64,000 nt of DNA from DATAOG01 sp963753685. GTDB lineage: Bacteria > Pseudomonadota > Alphaproteobacteria > Geminicoccales > Geminicoccaceae. Of this stretch, positions 35,571 to 45,095 are shown piece after piece (position 1 is the first letter of the stretch; each line of letters begins with the position of its first letter). The position numbers and the translations under genes are program-made. The notes below the pieces were generated by a model. That model searched no databases, was not told the DNA's origin, and worked only from the letters and a program-made list of their open reading frames with translations. The stretch covers positions 372,001 to 436,000 of the forward strand of contig CAVWDE010000002.1 in assembly GCA_963753685.1 (NCBI GenBank), in the 5' to 3' direction.

Positions 35571-35679
35571 CGGAGGGCGGGGGTGACCCCAGACGCCGAC
35601 GTTCCGGATGAATAATGATGCCACGATCGCCCGGGCCTGTTATAGCAGCATAGCATTTTGCCGGGAAAGGGTTTCGATC

Positions 35680-36795
35680 ATGCGCTACTTAGCCGCCGTA
35701 GCCGTCGTCATGTTTGCTGCTGCGCTCGGCTGGCCTGCTCGGGCAGGTGTCGTGATCGGAATCGCGGGCCCGATGACGGGCAAGAATGCCTGGTTCGGCG
35801 AGCAGATACAGCGCGGGGCGGAGCTGGCGGTGGCCGACATCAACGCGGCGGGCGGCGTGCTCGGTCAGCAGGTGCGGCTGATCACGGCGGACGACTTTTG
35901 CGATCCCGAGCAGGCGGTCGCGGCCGCCCGGAAGCTGGTCAGCGAGGGTGTGATCCTTGTCGTCGGACACTTCTGCTCGCACGCGTCGATCCCGGCATCA
36001 GAAATCTACCAGGCAGCGGGCGTCCTGATGATCTCGCCGGCGTCGAGCAACCCGCTGTTGACCGAGCTGGGCCGCGCCAACGTTTTCCGCGTCACCCACC
36101 GCGACGATGCGGCCGGCATCACGGCCGGCAACTATCTGGCCGATCATTGGCCCGACAGGAAGATCGCGATCTTCCACGACAACACGACTTTTGGGAAGGG
36201 GCTCGCCGAGGAGACCAAGAAGCAGTTAAATCGTCGTGGCGTGACTGAAGTGATCTACGGAGCTTACGTCCCCGGCAAGAATGACTATGCTGCTGAAATC
36301 GCTGACCTTCAGGCGGCGCATATCGCGGTGTTGTATATTGGTGGATATCACACCGAGATCGCGCTCATGGCGCGTCTGGCACGCGACCGCGGCTACGTGG
36401 TTCAGCTGGTCACCGGTGCCACTCTGGCGAGCGAGGAGTTCGGCCTCATTGCCGGGCCCGCGGCCGAAGGAGCGCTTTTCCTCGATGTCGCAGACCCGCG
36501 CCGACGCGCCGGAGCAGCGCCGGTCGTCGAGCGGTTCCGAGCGTCGGGCTTCGAGCCAGAGGGTTACACCCTTTACGCCTATGGTGCCGTTCAGGTGTGG
36601 GCGCAGGCGGCCGAGAAAGCGGGCTCGCTGGAGCTGCAGGCGATGATCGCATCCCTGCGGGATCACCAGTTCGACACCGTGCTGGGCCCGCTCGCCTTCG
36701 ACGAGAAGGGCGACCTCAGGGTTCAACACCCGGTCTGGTACGTCTGGCGGGGCGGCACCTATATGCCGCTGGAGAAGCCGACTGCGGTTCGTTGA
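35680..36795 (+). CDS. Branched-chain amino-acid-type ABC substrate-binding protein (orphan)
   Basis: A 371-residue periplasmic binding protein: signal peptide MRYLAAVAVVMFAAALGWPA, then GIAGPMTGKNAWFGEQIQRG and LAVADINAAGGVLGQQVRLI, typical of the LivJ/type I periplasmic fold. Ligands of such proteins include amino acids, urea, amides and aromatic acids. No permease or ATPase genes are adjacent, so it either serves a distant transporter or acts in sensing. ATG 35680 follows GGAAAGGG; a longer frame from 35608 would bury the signal peptide. Confidence 0.9.
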   Translation: MRYLAAVAVVMFAAALGWPARAGVVIGIAGPMTGKNAWFGEQIQRGAELAVADINAAGGVLGQQVRLITADDFCDPEQAVAAARKLVSEGVILVVGHFCSHASIPASEIYQAAGVLMISPASSNPLLTELGRANVFRVTHRDDAAGITAGNYLADHWPDRKIAIFHDNTTFGKGLAEETKKQLNRRGVTEVIYGAYVPGKNDYAAEIADLQAAHIAVLYIGGYHTEIALMARLARDRGYVVQLVTGATLASEEFGLIAGPAAEGALFLDVADPRRRAGAAPVVERFRASGFEPEGYTLYAYGAVQVWAQAAEKAGSLELQAMIASLRDHQFDTVLGPLAFDEKGDLRVQHPVWYVWRGGTYMPLEKPTAVR

Positions 36796-37075
36796 AAAAT
36801 ACCGTCATGCCGCGCCAGGTTTCGCTCGCGCTTGCTACCGGAAGAGCCGCCGCCGTGGTGGTGCCGTCCGCACTGGCCCCTTCCAGGCTTGAAACTGGAG
36901 GCTGCGGGCTTACGTGCAGGGCTGCAAGGGGAGCGGTCCTCGGGAGCTTTCGGCAGGACGGCCGGCCAACGGCCCGCGCCGAAACGGCTCTCGCGGCCCA
37001 TTTTCGCAACATCACGGCAGCGGCACGGGCGTCGGGCGGCGCCGGCGTGCAGCACCGAACAGTGGAGGGTACAGC

Positions 37076-38557
37076 ATGGCGACGGCGCTCAAGGACTTTC
37101 GCATCCAGCTGTCCGATCCGAGCCTGTTCCGCGAGCAGTGCTACATCGACGGCGCGTGGGTCGACGCCGACAACCGGGCGACCACCGAGGTCAGCGATCC
37201 GGCCTCGGGCGACGTCGTCGGCAGCGTGCCGAAGCTCGGCGTCGCCGAGACCAGGCGCGCGATCGAGGCAGCCGACCGGGCCTTCAGGAGCTGGAGCAGG
37301 ACGACCGCCAAGGAGCGCGCCAAGATCCTGCGCAAGTGGTTCGATCTGATGATGGCGAACCAGGAGGACCTGGCGATCCTGATGACCCGCGAGCAGGGCA
37401 AGCCGCTTGCCGAATCGCGCGGCGAGATCGCCTATGGCGCGGCCTTCGTCGAGTGGTACGCCGAGGAGGCCAAGCGCATCTACGGCGACATCATCCCGAC
37501 CGTGGCCGAGAGCCGGCGGCTGATGGTGTTCAAGCAGCCGGTCGGCGTGTGCGCCGCGATCACGCCCTGGAATTTCCCCAACGCCATGATCACGCGCAAA
37601 TGCGCGCCGGCGCTGGCGGCGGGCTGCACGGTCGTGGTCAAGCCCGCGAGCTTTACTCCGTACTCAGCGCTGGCGCTGGCCGAACTCGGCGAGCGCGCCG
37701 GCATCCCCAAAGGCGTGTTCAACGTCATCACCGGCAGCGCCAAGGAGGTCGGCGGCGAGCTCACCAGCAACGACCTAGTCCGGAAACTGTCGTTCACCGG
37801 CTCGACCGAAGTGGGAAAAATCCTGCTCAAGCAGTGCGCCGACACGGTCAAGAAGGTGAGCATGGAGCTGGGTGGCCATGCGCCCTTGATCATTTTCGAC
37901 GACGCCGACATCGATGCCGCGGTCAAGGGTGCGATCGCCTGCAAGTTCCGCAACTCCGGCCAGACCTGCGTCTGCACCAACCGGATCTACGTGCAGGAGA
38001 GTGTCTACGACGAGTTCGCGAAGAAGTTCGCGGCCGCGGTCGCCAGGCTCAAGGTCGGCTCCGGCCTCGAGGCTGGGACGGAGCAAGGCCCGCTGATCGA
38101 GCCCGCGGCGATCGCCAAGGTCGAGCGCCACGTGTCCGACGCCAAATCGCACGGCGCCAAGGTGCTGACCGGCGGCAAGCCTCATGCGCTGGGCGGCCTG
38201 TTCTACGAGCCGACCGTGCTCTCGAACTGCACGCCCGAGATGCTGATCAGCCACGAAGAGACCTTCGGGCCGGTGGCGCCCTTGTTCAAGTTCAGGGACG
38301 AGGACGAGGTGATCGGGCTCGCCAACAAGACCGAATACGGGCTCGCCAGCTACTTTTACGCCCGCGACGTCGGCCGGGTGTTCAAGGTCGCCGAGGCGCT
38401 GGAGGCCGGCATCGTTTCGGTCAACGACGGTATTTTTTCCACTGAGGTGGCGCCGTTCGGGGGCTACAAGCACTCGGGCATCGGCCGCGAGGGCTCGAAG
38501 TACGGCATCGACGAGTACCTCGAGATCAAATACGTCAACCTCGGCGGCATTTCCTGA
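37076..38557 (+). CDS. gabD: NAD(P)-dependent succinate-semialdehyde dehydrogenase
   Basis: A 493-residue aldehyde dehydrogenase. Landmarks: AITPWNFPNAMITRKCAPAL (Rossmann entry), KPASFTPYSALALAELGERA, LSFTGSTEVGKILLKQC, VSMELGGHAPLIIFDDADID (general-base Glu in MELGG) and CKFRNSGQTCVCTNRIYV (nucleophile C298, with a second Cys two residues on, as in GabD). It oxidises succinate semialdehyde to succinate in GABA degradation. ATG 37076 has GGAGGG upstream. A short GC-rich hairpin follows the stop. Confidence 0.94.
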   Translation: MATALKDFRIQLSDPSLFREQCYIDGAWVDADNRATTEVSDPASGDVVGSVPKLGVAETRRAIEAADRAFRSWSRTTAKERAKILRKWFDLMMANQEDLAILMTREQGKPLAESRGEIAYGAAFVEWYAEEAKRIYGDIIPTVAESRRLMVFKQPVGVCAAITPWNFPNAMITRKCAPALAAGCTVVVKPASFTPYSALALAELGERAGIPKGVFNVITGSAKEVGGELTSNDLVRKLSFTGSTEVGKILLKQCADTVKKVSMELGGHAPLIIFDDADIDAAVKGAIACKFRNSGQTCVCTNRIYVQESVYDEFAKKFAAAVARLKVGSGLEAGTEQGPLIEPAAIAKVERHVSDAKSHGAKVLTGGKPHALGGLFYEPTVLSNCTPEMLISHEETFGPVAPLFKFRDEDEVIGLANKTEYGLASYFYARDVGRVFKVAEALEAGIVSVNDGIFSTEVAPFGGYKHSGIGREGSKYGIDEYLEIKYVNLGGIS

Positions 38558-38600
38558 CCCGGGGTCGATCGCCGCGCGTCGTTCTCGACGTCAGTGGAGT

Positions 38601-38621
38601 GGCCGGGCCTCGCGCCCGGCC
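38601..38621. terminator. GC-rich hairpin after gabD
   Basis: GGCCGGGC (38601-38608) pairs with GCCCGGCC (38614-38621) around a five-base loop, 43 bases after the gabD stop. No T-run follows. It lies between gabD and a toxin-antitoxin pair and may end the gabD transcript. Confidence 0.45.
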
Positions 38622-38695
38622 ATCTCGTCTGGCGAAACCGCTCGCGATCCAGGATGCGGATCGAGTATGCTGAGCATCGTCGCAAGGAGAAGACG

Positions 38696-38992
38696 ATGGC
38701 GCGCATTCGATTGCTGCGTGACGGGCAGGTGACCCTGCCGGCCGAGGTTCGGCGGGAGCTCAAGCTTGTGCAAGGCGACTATCTGGAAGCGGAGCTGGTC
38801 GAAGCCGGAGTCCTGTTGAAGCCGGTCGGGGGCGCCAAGCGCGAGCGGGCGCTCGAGCGGATGCTCGCGGCCAAGGCTCGCGTGCGGCCGACACCGGAGC
38901 AGGCCAGGAAGAGTCCCGAGGAGCAGGAGCGCGAGGCCTTCGAAGAGGTCAAGGCGATGCGGCGCGAGTATGCTCAGGGCGGTCCTCGATAG
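38696..38992 (+). CDS. AbrB/SpoVT-type antitoxin
   Basis: A 98-residue protein. The first 45 residues (RIRLLRDGQVTLPAEVRREL then GDYLEAELVEAGVLLKPV) form the swapped-hairpin AbrB DNA-binding fold used by many antitoxins. The C-terminal half is highly charged and helical (PEQARKSPEEQEREAFEEVK). AAGGAGA precedes ATG 38696. Its end overlaps the following PIN toxin gene by 23 bases, so the two are co-translated. By analogy it represses its own promoter. Confidence 0.9.
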   Translation: MARIRLLRDGQVTLPAEVRRELKLVQGDYLEAELVEAGVLLKPVGGAKRERALERMLAAKARVRPTPEQARKSPEEQEREAFEEVKAMRREYAQGGPR

Positions 38993-39389
38993 CTCGGTCC
39001 TGGTGAGTGGCTTCCTGACCGACGGAGGTACCACCGCAGCGCTTCTCAGCCGATATCGGCAGGGCGCGTTCGTCTGCTGTTGCTCGCCCTGGATCGTTGC
39101 CGAGACCGAGCGCGCGCTCCTGCGGCCGCGGAACATGCGCCGCTACCGGTACCGACTCGAGGACGTGCAGCAATTCCTCGACGGCTTGGCCGGATCAGCC
39201 CAGTTCTTCCGCGACGCAACCCAGGTGCCTGGCGTCACCCGCGATCCGAGCGATGACCGGGTCATTGCCTGCGCAGTCGCGGCACGGGCCGAGTATCTCG
39301 TCACGGGCGACGACGACATGCTCGTCATTGGCGAGCACAAGGGGATCACCATCGTGACTCCGCGGCAGTTCCTCGACCTGATCGGTTAG
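38970..39389 (+). CDS. PIN-domain toxin (putative ribonuclease)
   Basis: A 139-residue PIN-domain protein. The acidic active-site residues appear in AVLDSSVLVSGFLTDGG (first Asp), WIVAETERALLRP (Glu), DPSDDRVIACAVAARAEYLV (Asp pair) and TGDDDMLVI. It belongs to the COG1569-like group of PIN toxins paired with AbrB or similar antitoxins. It overlaps its antitoxin gene. Such toxins cleave RNA. It looks intact. Confidence 0.92.
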   Translation: MLRAVLDSSVLVSGFLTDGGTTAALLSRYRQGAFVCCCSPWIVAETERALLRPRNMRRYRYRLEDVQQFLDGLAGSAQFFRDATQVPGVTRDPSDDRVIACAVAARAEYLVTGDDDMLVIGEHKGITIVTPRQFLDLIG

Positions 39390-39469
39390 CTGCCGCTCCG
39401 GTCACGCTTGCCCGCCGCCTGCGGTTTGGGCACACTCGTGCGCAGACAACGGTCGGGGAGGCCAATGAG

Positions 39470-39751
39470 ATGAAGGGGATTGTTTACGCCCTGGGCGCGG
39501 TCGGTCTCGCGGCGATCGCGGTGCCGGCGGCGGCGCAAGAGGTCGACATCCATAAGGCGGTGGACTGTCAGACGCTGGCCCAGCAGTTCGGCGATTCGCT
39601 CAAGGCCGCCAAGGCCGACGACGACGCCAAGAAGGCCGCGACCGCGCTGGAGAAGCAGGGCGATCAGGCCTGTAACGGACACAACTACGATGCCGGCATG
39701 GATCAGATCCGCCAGGCCATGGCGCAGGTCGGGATGAAGCCCGTGCGCTGA
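39470..39751 (+). CDS. Small secreted hypothetical protein
   Basis: A 93-residue protein with a signal peptide (MKGIVYALGAVGLAAIAVPA, cleaved near AAAQE). The mature part is about 70 residues, helical and charged, with two cysteines (VDCQTL and QACNGH) that could form a disulphide. I recognise no named family. GGGGAGG precedes the ATG. It stands alone between the PIN toxin gene and glutathione reductase. Confidence 0.75.
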   Translation: MKGIVYALGAVGLAAIAVPAAAQEVDIHKAVDCQTLAQQFGDSLKAAKADDDAKKAATALEKQGDQACNGHNYDAGMDQIRQAMAQVGMKPVR

Positions 39752-39896
39752 GCTTGCGGCCCGCGGCCACGTCGGGCCGCGCCGGGGTGGTTGAACTCTC
39801 GCGCCGGGCGGGCTAAGTCCGGCCGACTGCCGGCGTTGGATCGGGCGCTCCTCATACGCCGCGATCGGTGGTGACCGGGCAGCGGAGTTGTGGACC

Positions 39897-41276
39897 GTGG
39901 CGGAGTTCGACCTGTTCGTGATCGGCGGCGGCTCGGGCGGGGTTGCCTGCGCCCGCCGGGCCGCGGCCCATGGCGCGCGGGTCGCCTTGTGCGAGCCCGG
40001 CCGGGTCGGCGGCACCTGCGTGATCCGCGGCTGCATCCCGAAGAAGCTGATGCGCTACGGCGCGGTCTTTCCGGACCATTTCAAGGCCGCCGAAGGCTAT
40101 GGCTGGCGGCTGGAGCCGCCGCGGCTCGAGTGGAGCGCGCTGATCGAGGCCCGCGACCGCGAGATCGCACGCCTCAACGGCGTCTACATCAGCATGCTGG
40201 AGAAGGCAGGCGTCCAGCTGCTCAAGGCAAGGGGGCGGGTCGCCGGCGCGCATGAGGTCGAGGTCGGCGGCGAGACCCATCGCGCGGAGCGCATCGTGAT
40301 CGCGGTCGGCGGCAAGCCGAGCCTGCCCGATCAGCCCGGCATCGAGCACGCGATCACCTCCGACGATGCGCTCGAGAACCTGCGCGAGCGGCCGCAGCGC
40401 CTGGTGGTGATCGGCGGCGGCTACGTCGCGGTCGAGCTCGCCTGCATCTTCCAGGCGCTGGGGGTCGAGACCTCGCTCCTTTTGCGCCGCGAGCAGCCGC
40501 TGCGCTGGCTCGACCCCGACGTCCGGCAGTTTCTGACCGAGCAGATGCGCTCGCACGGCCTCGACATCCGCGGCAGCACGCCGGTGCACCACATCGAGCG
40601 AGCGGGCGGACGGCTGGTCGTGATGACCGCGGCCGGGCCGATTCCGGCGGACGCGGTCCTCTACGCCACCGGCCGGATGCCGATCCCCAATACCAAAGGC
40701 CTCGGCCTCGAGCAGCTGGGCGTCGCTATGACCGAGAATGGCGCGGTCATCGTCGATGCCGCCTACCGGAGCAGCGTGCCCCACATCTACGCGGTCGGCG
40801 ACTGCAGCGATCACGCCGCCTGCGGCATCGATCCGGCGCAGTTCGATCTGACCCCGGTCGCGATCGCCGAGGGCCGGGTGATCGCCGAGACCCTGTTCAA
40901 CGCCAATCCGCATGTCGTGAACTACGACCAGGTGCCGACCGCGGTGTTCGGCATCCCCGAGGTCGCCTCGGTCGGTCTCGGCGAGGCGGAGGCGCGCGAG
41001 AAGGGCCACGATGTCCTGGTCTTCAAGACCAGCTTCCGGCCGCTGCTGCACACTTTGACCGGCGAGCCGGTTCGGACCATGATGAAACTGGTGGTGGACC
41101 GGGCGAGCGATCGCGTGCTCGGCTGCCACATGGTCGGCGACGATGCCGCCGAGATCATCCAGGGTCTGGCGGTCGCGCTGACCGCGGGCGCGACCAAGGC
41201 GCAATTCGATGCGACCGTCGGTCTGCATCCGACGGCGGCGGAAGAGTTCGTCACCATGTATCAGGCAACGGCGTGA
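39897..41276 (+). CDS. gor: Glutathione-disulfide reductase
   Basis: A 459-residue FAD/NADPH disulphide reductase. The FAD-binding start is FDLFVIGGGSGGVACARRAA; the redox-active disulphide is GGTCVIRGCIPKK (C41, C46); NADPH binding is at VVIGGGYVAVELACIF; and the C-terminal catalytic His is in GLHPTAAEEFVTMY. RR in LLLRREQPLRWLD agrees with NADPH preference. It keeps glutathione reduced in the cytosol. GTG 39897 has GGAG nine bases upstream; a TTG three codons earlier is possible. Confidence 0.93.
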   Translation: MAEFDLFVIGGGSGGVACARRAAAHGARVALCEPGRVGGTCVIRGCIPKKLMRYGAVFPDHFKAAEGYGWRLEPPRLEWSALIEARDREIARLNGVYISMLEKAGVQLLKARGRVAGAHEVEVGGETHRAERIVIAVGGKPSLPDQPGIEHAITSDDALENLRERPQRLVVIGGGYVAVELACIFQALGVETSLLLRREQPLRWLDPDVRQFLTEQMRSHGLDIRGSTPVHHIERAGGRLVVMTAAGPIPADAVLYATGRMPIPNTKGLGLEQLGVAMTENGAVIVDAAYRSSVPHIYAVGDCSDHAACGIDPAQFDLTPVAIAEGRVIAETLFNANPHVVNYDQVPTAVFGIPEVASVGLGEAEAREKGHDVLVFKTSFRPLLHTLTGEPVRTMMKLVVDRASDRVLGCHMVGDDAAEIIQGLAVALTAGATKAQFDATVGLHPTAAEEFVTMYQATA

Positions 41277-41331
41277 GCCCGAGCCCAACCAGATGGCGTG
41301 AGCCATGTCCAACCATAAAGGGGACGCCGTG

Positions 41332-42706
41332 ATGGCGCAGACCTGGACGCCCGCGAGCTGGAGGTCGAAGCCCGCCCGCCAGATGCCCGAATACCCGGAT
41401 GCCGGGGCGCTGGCCAAGGTCGAGGCGCAGCTGTCGCGCTATCCGCCGCTGGTGTTCGCGGGCGAGGCGCGCAACCTCAAGAAGCAGCTGGCCGACGTCT
41501 CTGCCGGCAAAGCCTTCCTGCTCCAGGGCGGCGACTGCGCGGAATCCTTCGCCGAGTTTCACCCCGACAACATCCGCGACACGCTGCGGGTGTTCCTGCA
41601 GATGGCGGTGGTGCTGACCTATGGCGCGGCGATGCCGGTGGTCAAGGTCGGGCGCATGGCGGGCCAGTTCGCCAAGCCCCGCTCGGCGCCGACCGAGCGC
41701 CAGGGCGACCTCGAGCTGCCGAGCTACCGGGGCGACATCGTCAACGGGCTGGAGTTCGACGCGGCGACCCGGCTGCCTGATCCTGCGCGCCAGATCCAGG
41801 CCTACGCCCAGGCGGCCGCGACGCTCAACCTGTTGCGCGCCTTCACCGACGGCGGCTATGCGGCGCTGACCCGGGTGCACAGCTGGATGCTGGGCTTCGT
41901 CGACCGCTCGCCCGAGGGCCAGCGCTACCGCGACATGGCCGACCGGATCACCGAGGCGCTGGCCTTCATGGAGGCCTGCGGGGTCACCGACGCGTCGACG
42001 CCGGAGCTCAAGCGGACCACGCTCTACACCTCGCACGAGGCGCTGCTGCTCGGCTTCGAGCAGGCGATGACCCGGGTCGAATTCGACCTCCGGCCTCTGG
42101 TACGACACCTCGGCGCATCTGGTCTGGGTCGGCGAGCGCACCCGCCAGCCGGACGGCGCCCACGTCGAGTTCGCCCGCGGCATCGCCAACCCGATCGGCG
42201 TCAAGCTCGGCCCGAGCGCCACCGCTGACGAGCTGCTCACGCTCTGCGACCTGCTCAATCCGGCCAACGAGCCGGGACGCCTGACGGTGATCGTGCGCAT
42301 GGGCCACGAGCAGGTCGAGCGCCGCCTGCCGGCACTGGTGCGCGCGATCCAGCGCGAGGGCCGCCACGTGGTCTGGACCTGCGATCCGATGCACGGCAAC
42401 ACGATCAAGTCGAGCAGCGGCTACAAGACCCGGCCGTTCGAGCGCATCCTGGCCGAGGTGCAGCGCTTCTTCGCGGTCCACAAGGCGGAAGGCACGCACG
42501 CGGGCGGCGTCCACGTCGAGATGACCGGCCAGGAGGTGACCGAATGCACGGGCGGCGCCCAGGCGATCACCGACGAGGCGTTGGCCGACCGCTACCACAC
42601 CCACTGCGACCCGCGCCTCAACGCCTCCCAGAGCCTGGAGCTCGCCTTCCTGATTGCCGAGGCCCTCAAGGACGAGCGCCAGGCGCTAAGGGTCGCGGCG
42701 CAGTAG
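41332..42706 (+). CDS. Class II 3-deoxy-7-phosphoheptulonate (DAHP) synthase, frameshifted as given
   Basis: About 457 residues once repaired. It condenses PEP and erythrose-4-phosphate, opening the shikimate pathway. The plant-type class II form is shown by AFLLQGGDCAESFAEFHPDN, VVKVGRMAGQFAKPRS, SYRGDIVNGLEFD and TLYTSHEALLLGFEQAMTR. After an insertion at about 42081 the next frame gives LWYDTSAHLVWVGERTRQPD, FARGIANPIGVKLGPS, WTCDPMHGNTIKSSSGYKTR and GVHVEMTGQEVTECTGGAQA. ATG 41332 is used; ATG 41305 is an alternative. An essential biosynthetic enzyme broken by one base points to sequence error. Confidence 0.92.
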
Positions 42707-42716
42707 CGAAGCGATC

Positions 42717-43013
42717 GTGAAGCCGACGATGCCGGCGGCGCATAGGGCGACGCCGGCGGGCAGACTTCGGGCGCGCGGGCTCGGCGTGCCGTTCGAAGGC
42801 GAGCCGGGCCCGCATAACGCGATCACGGACGTCGCAGGAGTTCGGGTGGGCTATACGACCCTGATCGAGGGCGCCGGTCCGCTCGTGGTCGGACGGGGCC
42901 CGGTGCGCACCGGCGTGACCGCGATCCTGCCGCGCCCGCCCGATCAGCTGCGCGTGCCGGCGCTGCCGCACGGCCCGCTGTTGGCTCTGCTTGGGGAGCG
43001 GGCGACCGGCTAG
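42717..43013 (+). pseudogene. P1-family (DmpA-like) peptidase, N-terminal remnant
   Basis: Only 98 residues, ending in a stop. The segment GPHNAITDVAGVRVGYTTLI then RTGVTAILPRP is the unmistakable N-terminus of P1/DmpA aminopeptidases (Ntn fold, usually about 330-370 residues). The remaining two thirds, including the autoprocessing nucleophile, are absent: no P1-like sequence follows in any frame before the next gene. This is therefore a truncation, not a frameshift. It starts 10 bases after the DAHP synthase stop. Confidence 0.8.
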
Positions 43014-43125
43014 ACGCGCCGCCGGGTCGCAGGCGGTCGGGTAGGCCCGGCCGGTCGCCCGGCTTGCCTCCGGGCGGCCAAAGTGCCTAATTCGAAGCGG
43101 TGCGCGAGGCGAGGGGGAGCCGGCG

Positions 43126-44262
43126 ATGAGCCCGGACGCAGACGAGCTGGCGAGCTTCACCGACAAGTATTTCCTGAAGACCCGGGAGGTCGTGCGCCGG
43201 TTCGGCGATGCCGAGGTGACCTACGCCGTGTTCATGCGCCGGCCGGTGGTCTGCACGCCCAAGCTCGCGGTCGACTGGCTCCACGCGATGGCGGCGGCGC
43301 GCGGCACCGCGTTCGCCGTCGAGCTCTGCTATGCCGAGGGCGACTGGGTCGGCGCCGGCGAGCCGTTGCTCTACATCACTGGCCCGCTCGAGCATCTGGT
43401 CGACCTCGAGACCGTGTTCCTGCAAAAGCTGGGCCCGCCCTGCGTGGCCGCCTTCAACGCCTTCCTGATGTGCACCGACCTGCCCTACGTCGGTTTTCTC
43501 GCCATGGACGCGCGCCACTGCGCCGGCGCCGAGATGGCCGAGATGATGGCCTACGCCGCGAGCGTCGGCTCGGCCAAGGCGCAGCGCGAGGCCAACGCGC
43601 GCGGCTTCATCGGCAATGCGACCGACGCCACCGCTCACTACTTCGGCAATCCGCGCGGTCTCGGCACCATGCCGCACGCGCTGATCGGCTACGCCGGCTC
43701 GACCCTGCGCGCGGCCGAGATGTTCCACGCGACCTTTCCCGACGATCCGCTCTACGTGCTGGTCGACTATTTCGGCCGCGAGATCACCGAGACCCTCGAG
43801 GTCTGCCGCGCCTTCCCGCAGCTCGCCGCCCTGGGCCGGCTCGGCATCCGCCTCGACACCCACGGTGGGCGCTTCGTCGAGGGTCTGGACACCGCCGCCT
43901 CCTACGCCGTGCTCGACCGCCACTGGCCGGATGCGATCCGCACCTACCGGACCGAGACCGAGCTGCGCTGGCTGGTCGGCACCGGCGTCACCGCGGCCGC
44001 GATCTACCATCTGCGCGAGACCCTCGATGAGGCCGGCTTCGACAAGGTCAAGATCATCGCGAGCTCGGGCTTCAGCCCGCGCAAGTGCAAGCTGATGGCG
44101 AGCGTGCGCGCGCCGATCGACATCATCGGCACCGGCTCCTTCCTGCCCGAGCTGTGGAGCGAGACCTACGCCACCGCCGACGTGATCGCCTACAACGGCG
44201 TGCCCCGGGTCAAGGTCGGCCGCGAGTTCCTGTTCCCGGACCGGCCCAAGGCGGCGGAGTGA
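43126..44262 (+). CDS. Nicotinate phosphoribosyltransferase family protein
   Basis: A 378-residue NAPRTase-like enzyme. Typical features are TDKYFLKTREVVRRFGDAEV at the start, the glycine-rich ARHCAGAEMAEMMAYAAS region, RLGIRLDTHGGRFVEGLD, and KVKIIASSGFSPRKCKLM followed by PIDIIGTGSFLPE, which binds the phosphoribosyl phosphate. The family makes nicotinate mononucleotide from nicotinate for NAD salvage. It is on the short side compared with bacterial PncB and closer to the archaeal-type proteins, so base specificity is less sure. Confidence 0.85.
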   Translation: MSPDADELASFTDKYFLKTREVVRRFGDAEVTYAVFMRRPVVCTPKLAVDWLHAMAAARGTAFAVELCYAEGDWVGAGEPLLYITGPLEHLVDLETVFLQKLGPPCVAAFNAFLMCTDLPYVGFLAMDARHCAGAEMAEMMAYAASVGSAKAQREANARGFIGNATDATAHYFGNPRGLGTMPHALIGYAGSTLRAAEMFHATFPDDPLYVLVDYFGREITETLEVCRAFPQLAALGRLGIRLDTHGGRFVEGLDTAASYAVLDRHWPDAIRTYRTETELRWLVGTGVTAAAIYHLRETLDEAGFDKVKIIASSGFSPRKCKLMASVRAPIDIIGTGSFLPELWSETYATADVIAYNGVPRVKVGREFLFPDRPKAAE

Positions 44263-44311
44263 GAAGCGACCGGCGCAGGAGGATGTTGACTGGTGCGCGG
44301 CGCGACGTTTT

Positions 44312-44329
44312 GACGGCGCGCGCGCCGTC
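44312..44329. promoter_or_regulatory. Perfect 18-bp palindrome
   Basis: GACGGCGCGCGCGCCGTC reads identically on both strands, 50 bases after the NAPRTase stop and about 75 before the next gene. The 14-base core CGGCGCGCGCGCCG equals that of the palindrome at 14809-14828. It may be a transcription end or an operator; no T-run follows. Confidence 0.45.
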
Positions 44330-44402
44330 TCCTAGGATGCCCAAAAGCGCTCACGCGCGAACGTGATGGCGCGCCCCGGCGGGGCCGGTGGGGAGACGGG
44401 CC

Positions 44403-45095
44403 TTGAGCCTCTTCGTGCAGATCCTGGTGTTTCTGATCATCGCCGCGGCGCTCGGCTTTGCGCTCGGCTGGCTGATGCGCGCGAGCCGGCTCCAGGCCGA
44501 GGGGGCGAGCGGGGAGGCGGAGTTGCGGGCGCGCGTTGCGCGCCTGGAGGACGAGCGCGACCGGCTGCGCGCCGAGCTTGCCGCGGCCGGAGGTGCCGGC
44601 GCGGTGGCTGGAGGTGTCGGTGCGGCGGCTGGGCAGCGGGCTGCGGCGGACCCGTCGGAGCTGGCCGCCCGCATCACGCAGCTGCAGGACGAGCTCGCTC
44701 GGGCGCAAGCGGCCAATGCCAGGCATCAGGCGGAGGTCGGGCGGCTCGAGGCGCGGATCGCCGACCTCGAGGCAGGCGCCGCCGTGACCACGCCCAAGGC
44801 GGTGACCACCGGCCGCGCCGACCCTCCGCCAGCCGAGCGGGCCGGGTTGCCGCCCGCGGCGCTGGCGCGGCCCGAGGGCACGCCGGACGATCTGCAGCAG
44901 ATCAGCGGCATCGGTCCCGGCATCGAGCGCACCCTGCACCAGCTCGGGATCTTCCACTTCCGCCAGATCGCCGCGTTCACCCCGGACAACGTCGCCTGGG
45001 TCAACCAGCGCCTGCGCTTCAAGGGCCGGATCGAGCGCGAGGACTGGATCGGGCAGGCCAAACGCCTCGCCGCCGGCGGCCAGGCGCTCCAGTGA
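44403..45095 (+). CDS. Membrane-anchored coiled-coil protein with C-terminal HhH-like domain
   Basis: About 230 residues: one N-terminal membrane helix (FVQILVFLIIAAALGFALGW), about 120 residues of coiled-coil-like heptads (ARVARLEDERDRLRAELAAA, RITQLQDELARAQAANARHQ), an alanine/proline linker, and a C-terminal helix-hairpin-helix-like module (LQQISGIGPGIERTLHQLGI then FHFRQIAAFT). The C-terminal module resembles those found on L21-like and NuoE-like extensions in alphaproteobacteria; function unknown. TTG 44403 has GGGGAGA upstream; GTG 44388 is an alternative start. Confidence 0.78.
   Translation: MSLFVQILVFLIIAAALGFALGWLMRASRLQAEGASGEAELRARVARLEDERDRLRAELAAAGGAGAVAGGVGAAAGQRAAADPSELAARITQLQDELARAQAANARHQAEVGRLEARIADLEAGAAVTTPKAVTTGRADPPPAERAGLPPAALARPEGTPDDLQQISGIGPGIERTLHQLGIFHFRQIAAFTPDNVAWVNQRLRFKGRIEREDWIGQAKRLAAGGQALQ

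Noticed and set aside
36796..37075. Riboswitch or small gene before gabD
   Set aside because: The 280-bp gap has open frames with shadow composition and no conserved riboswitch pattern that I can recognise.
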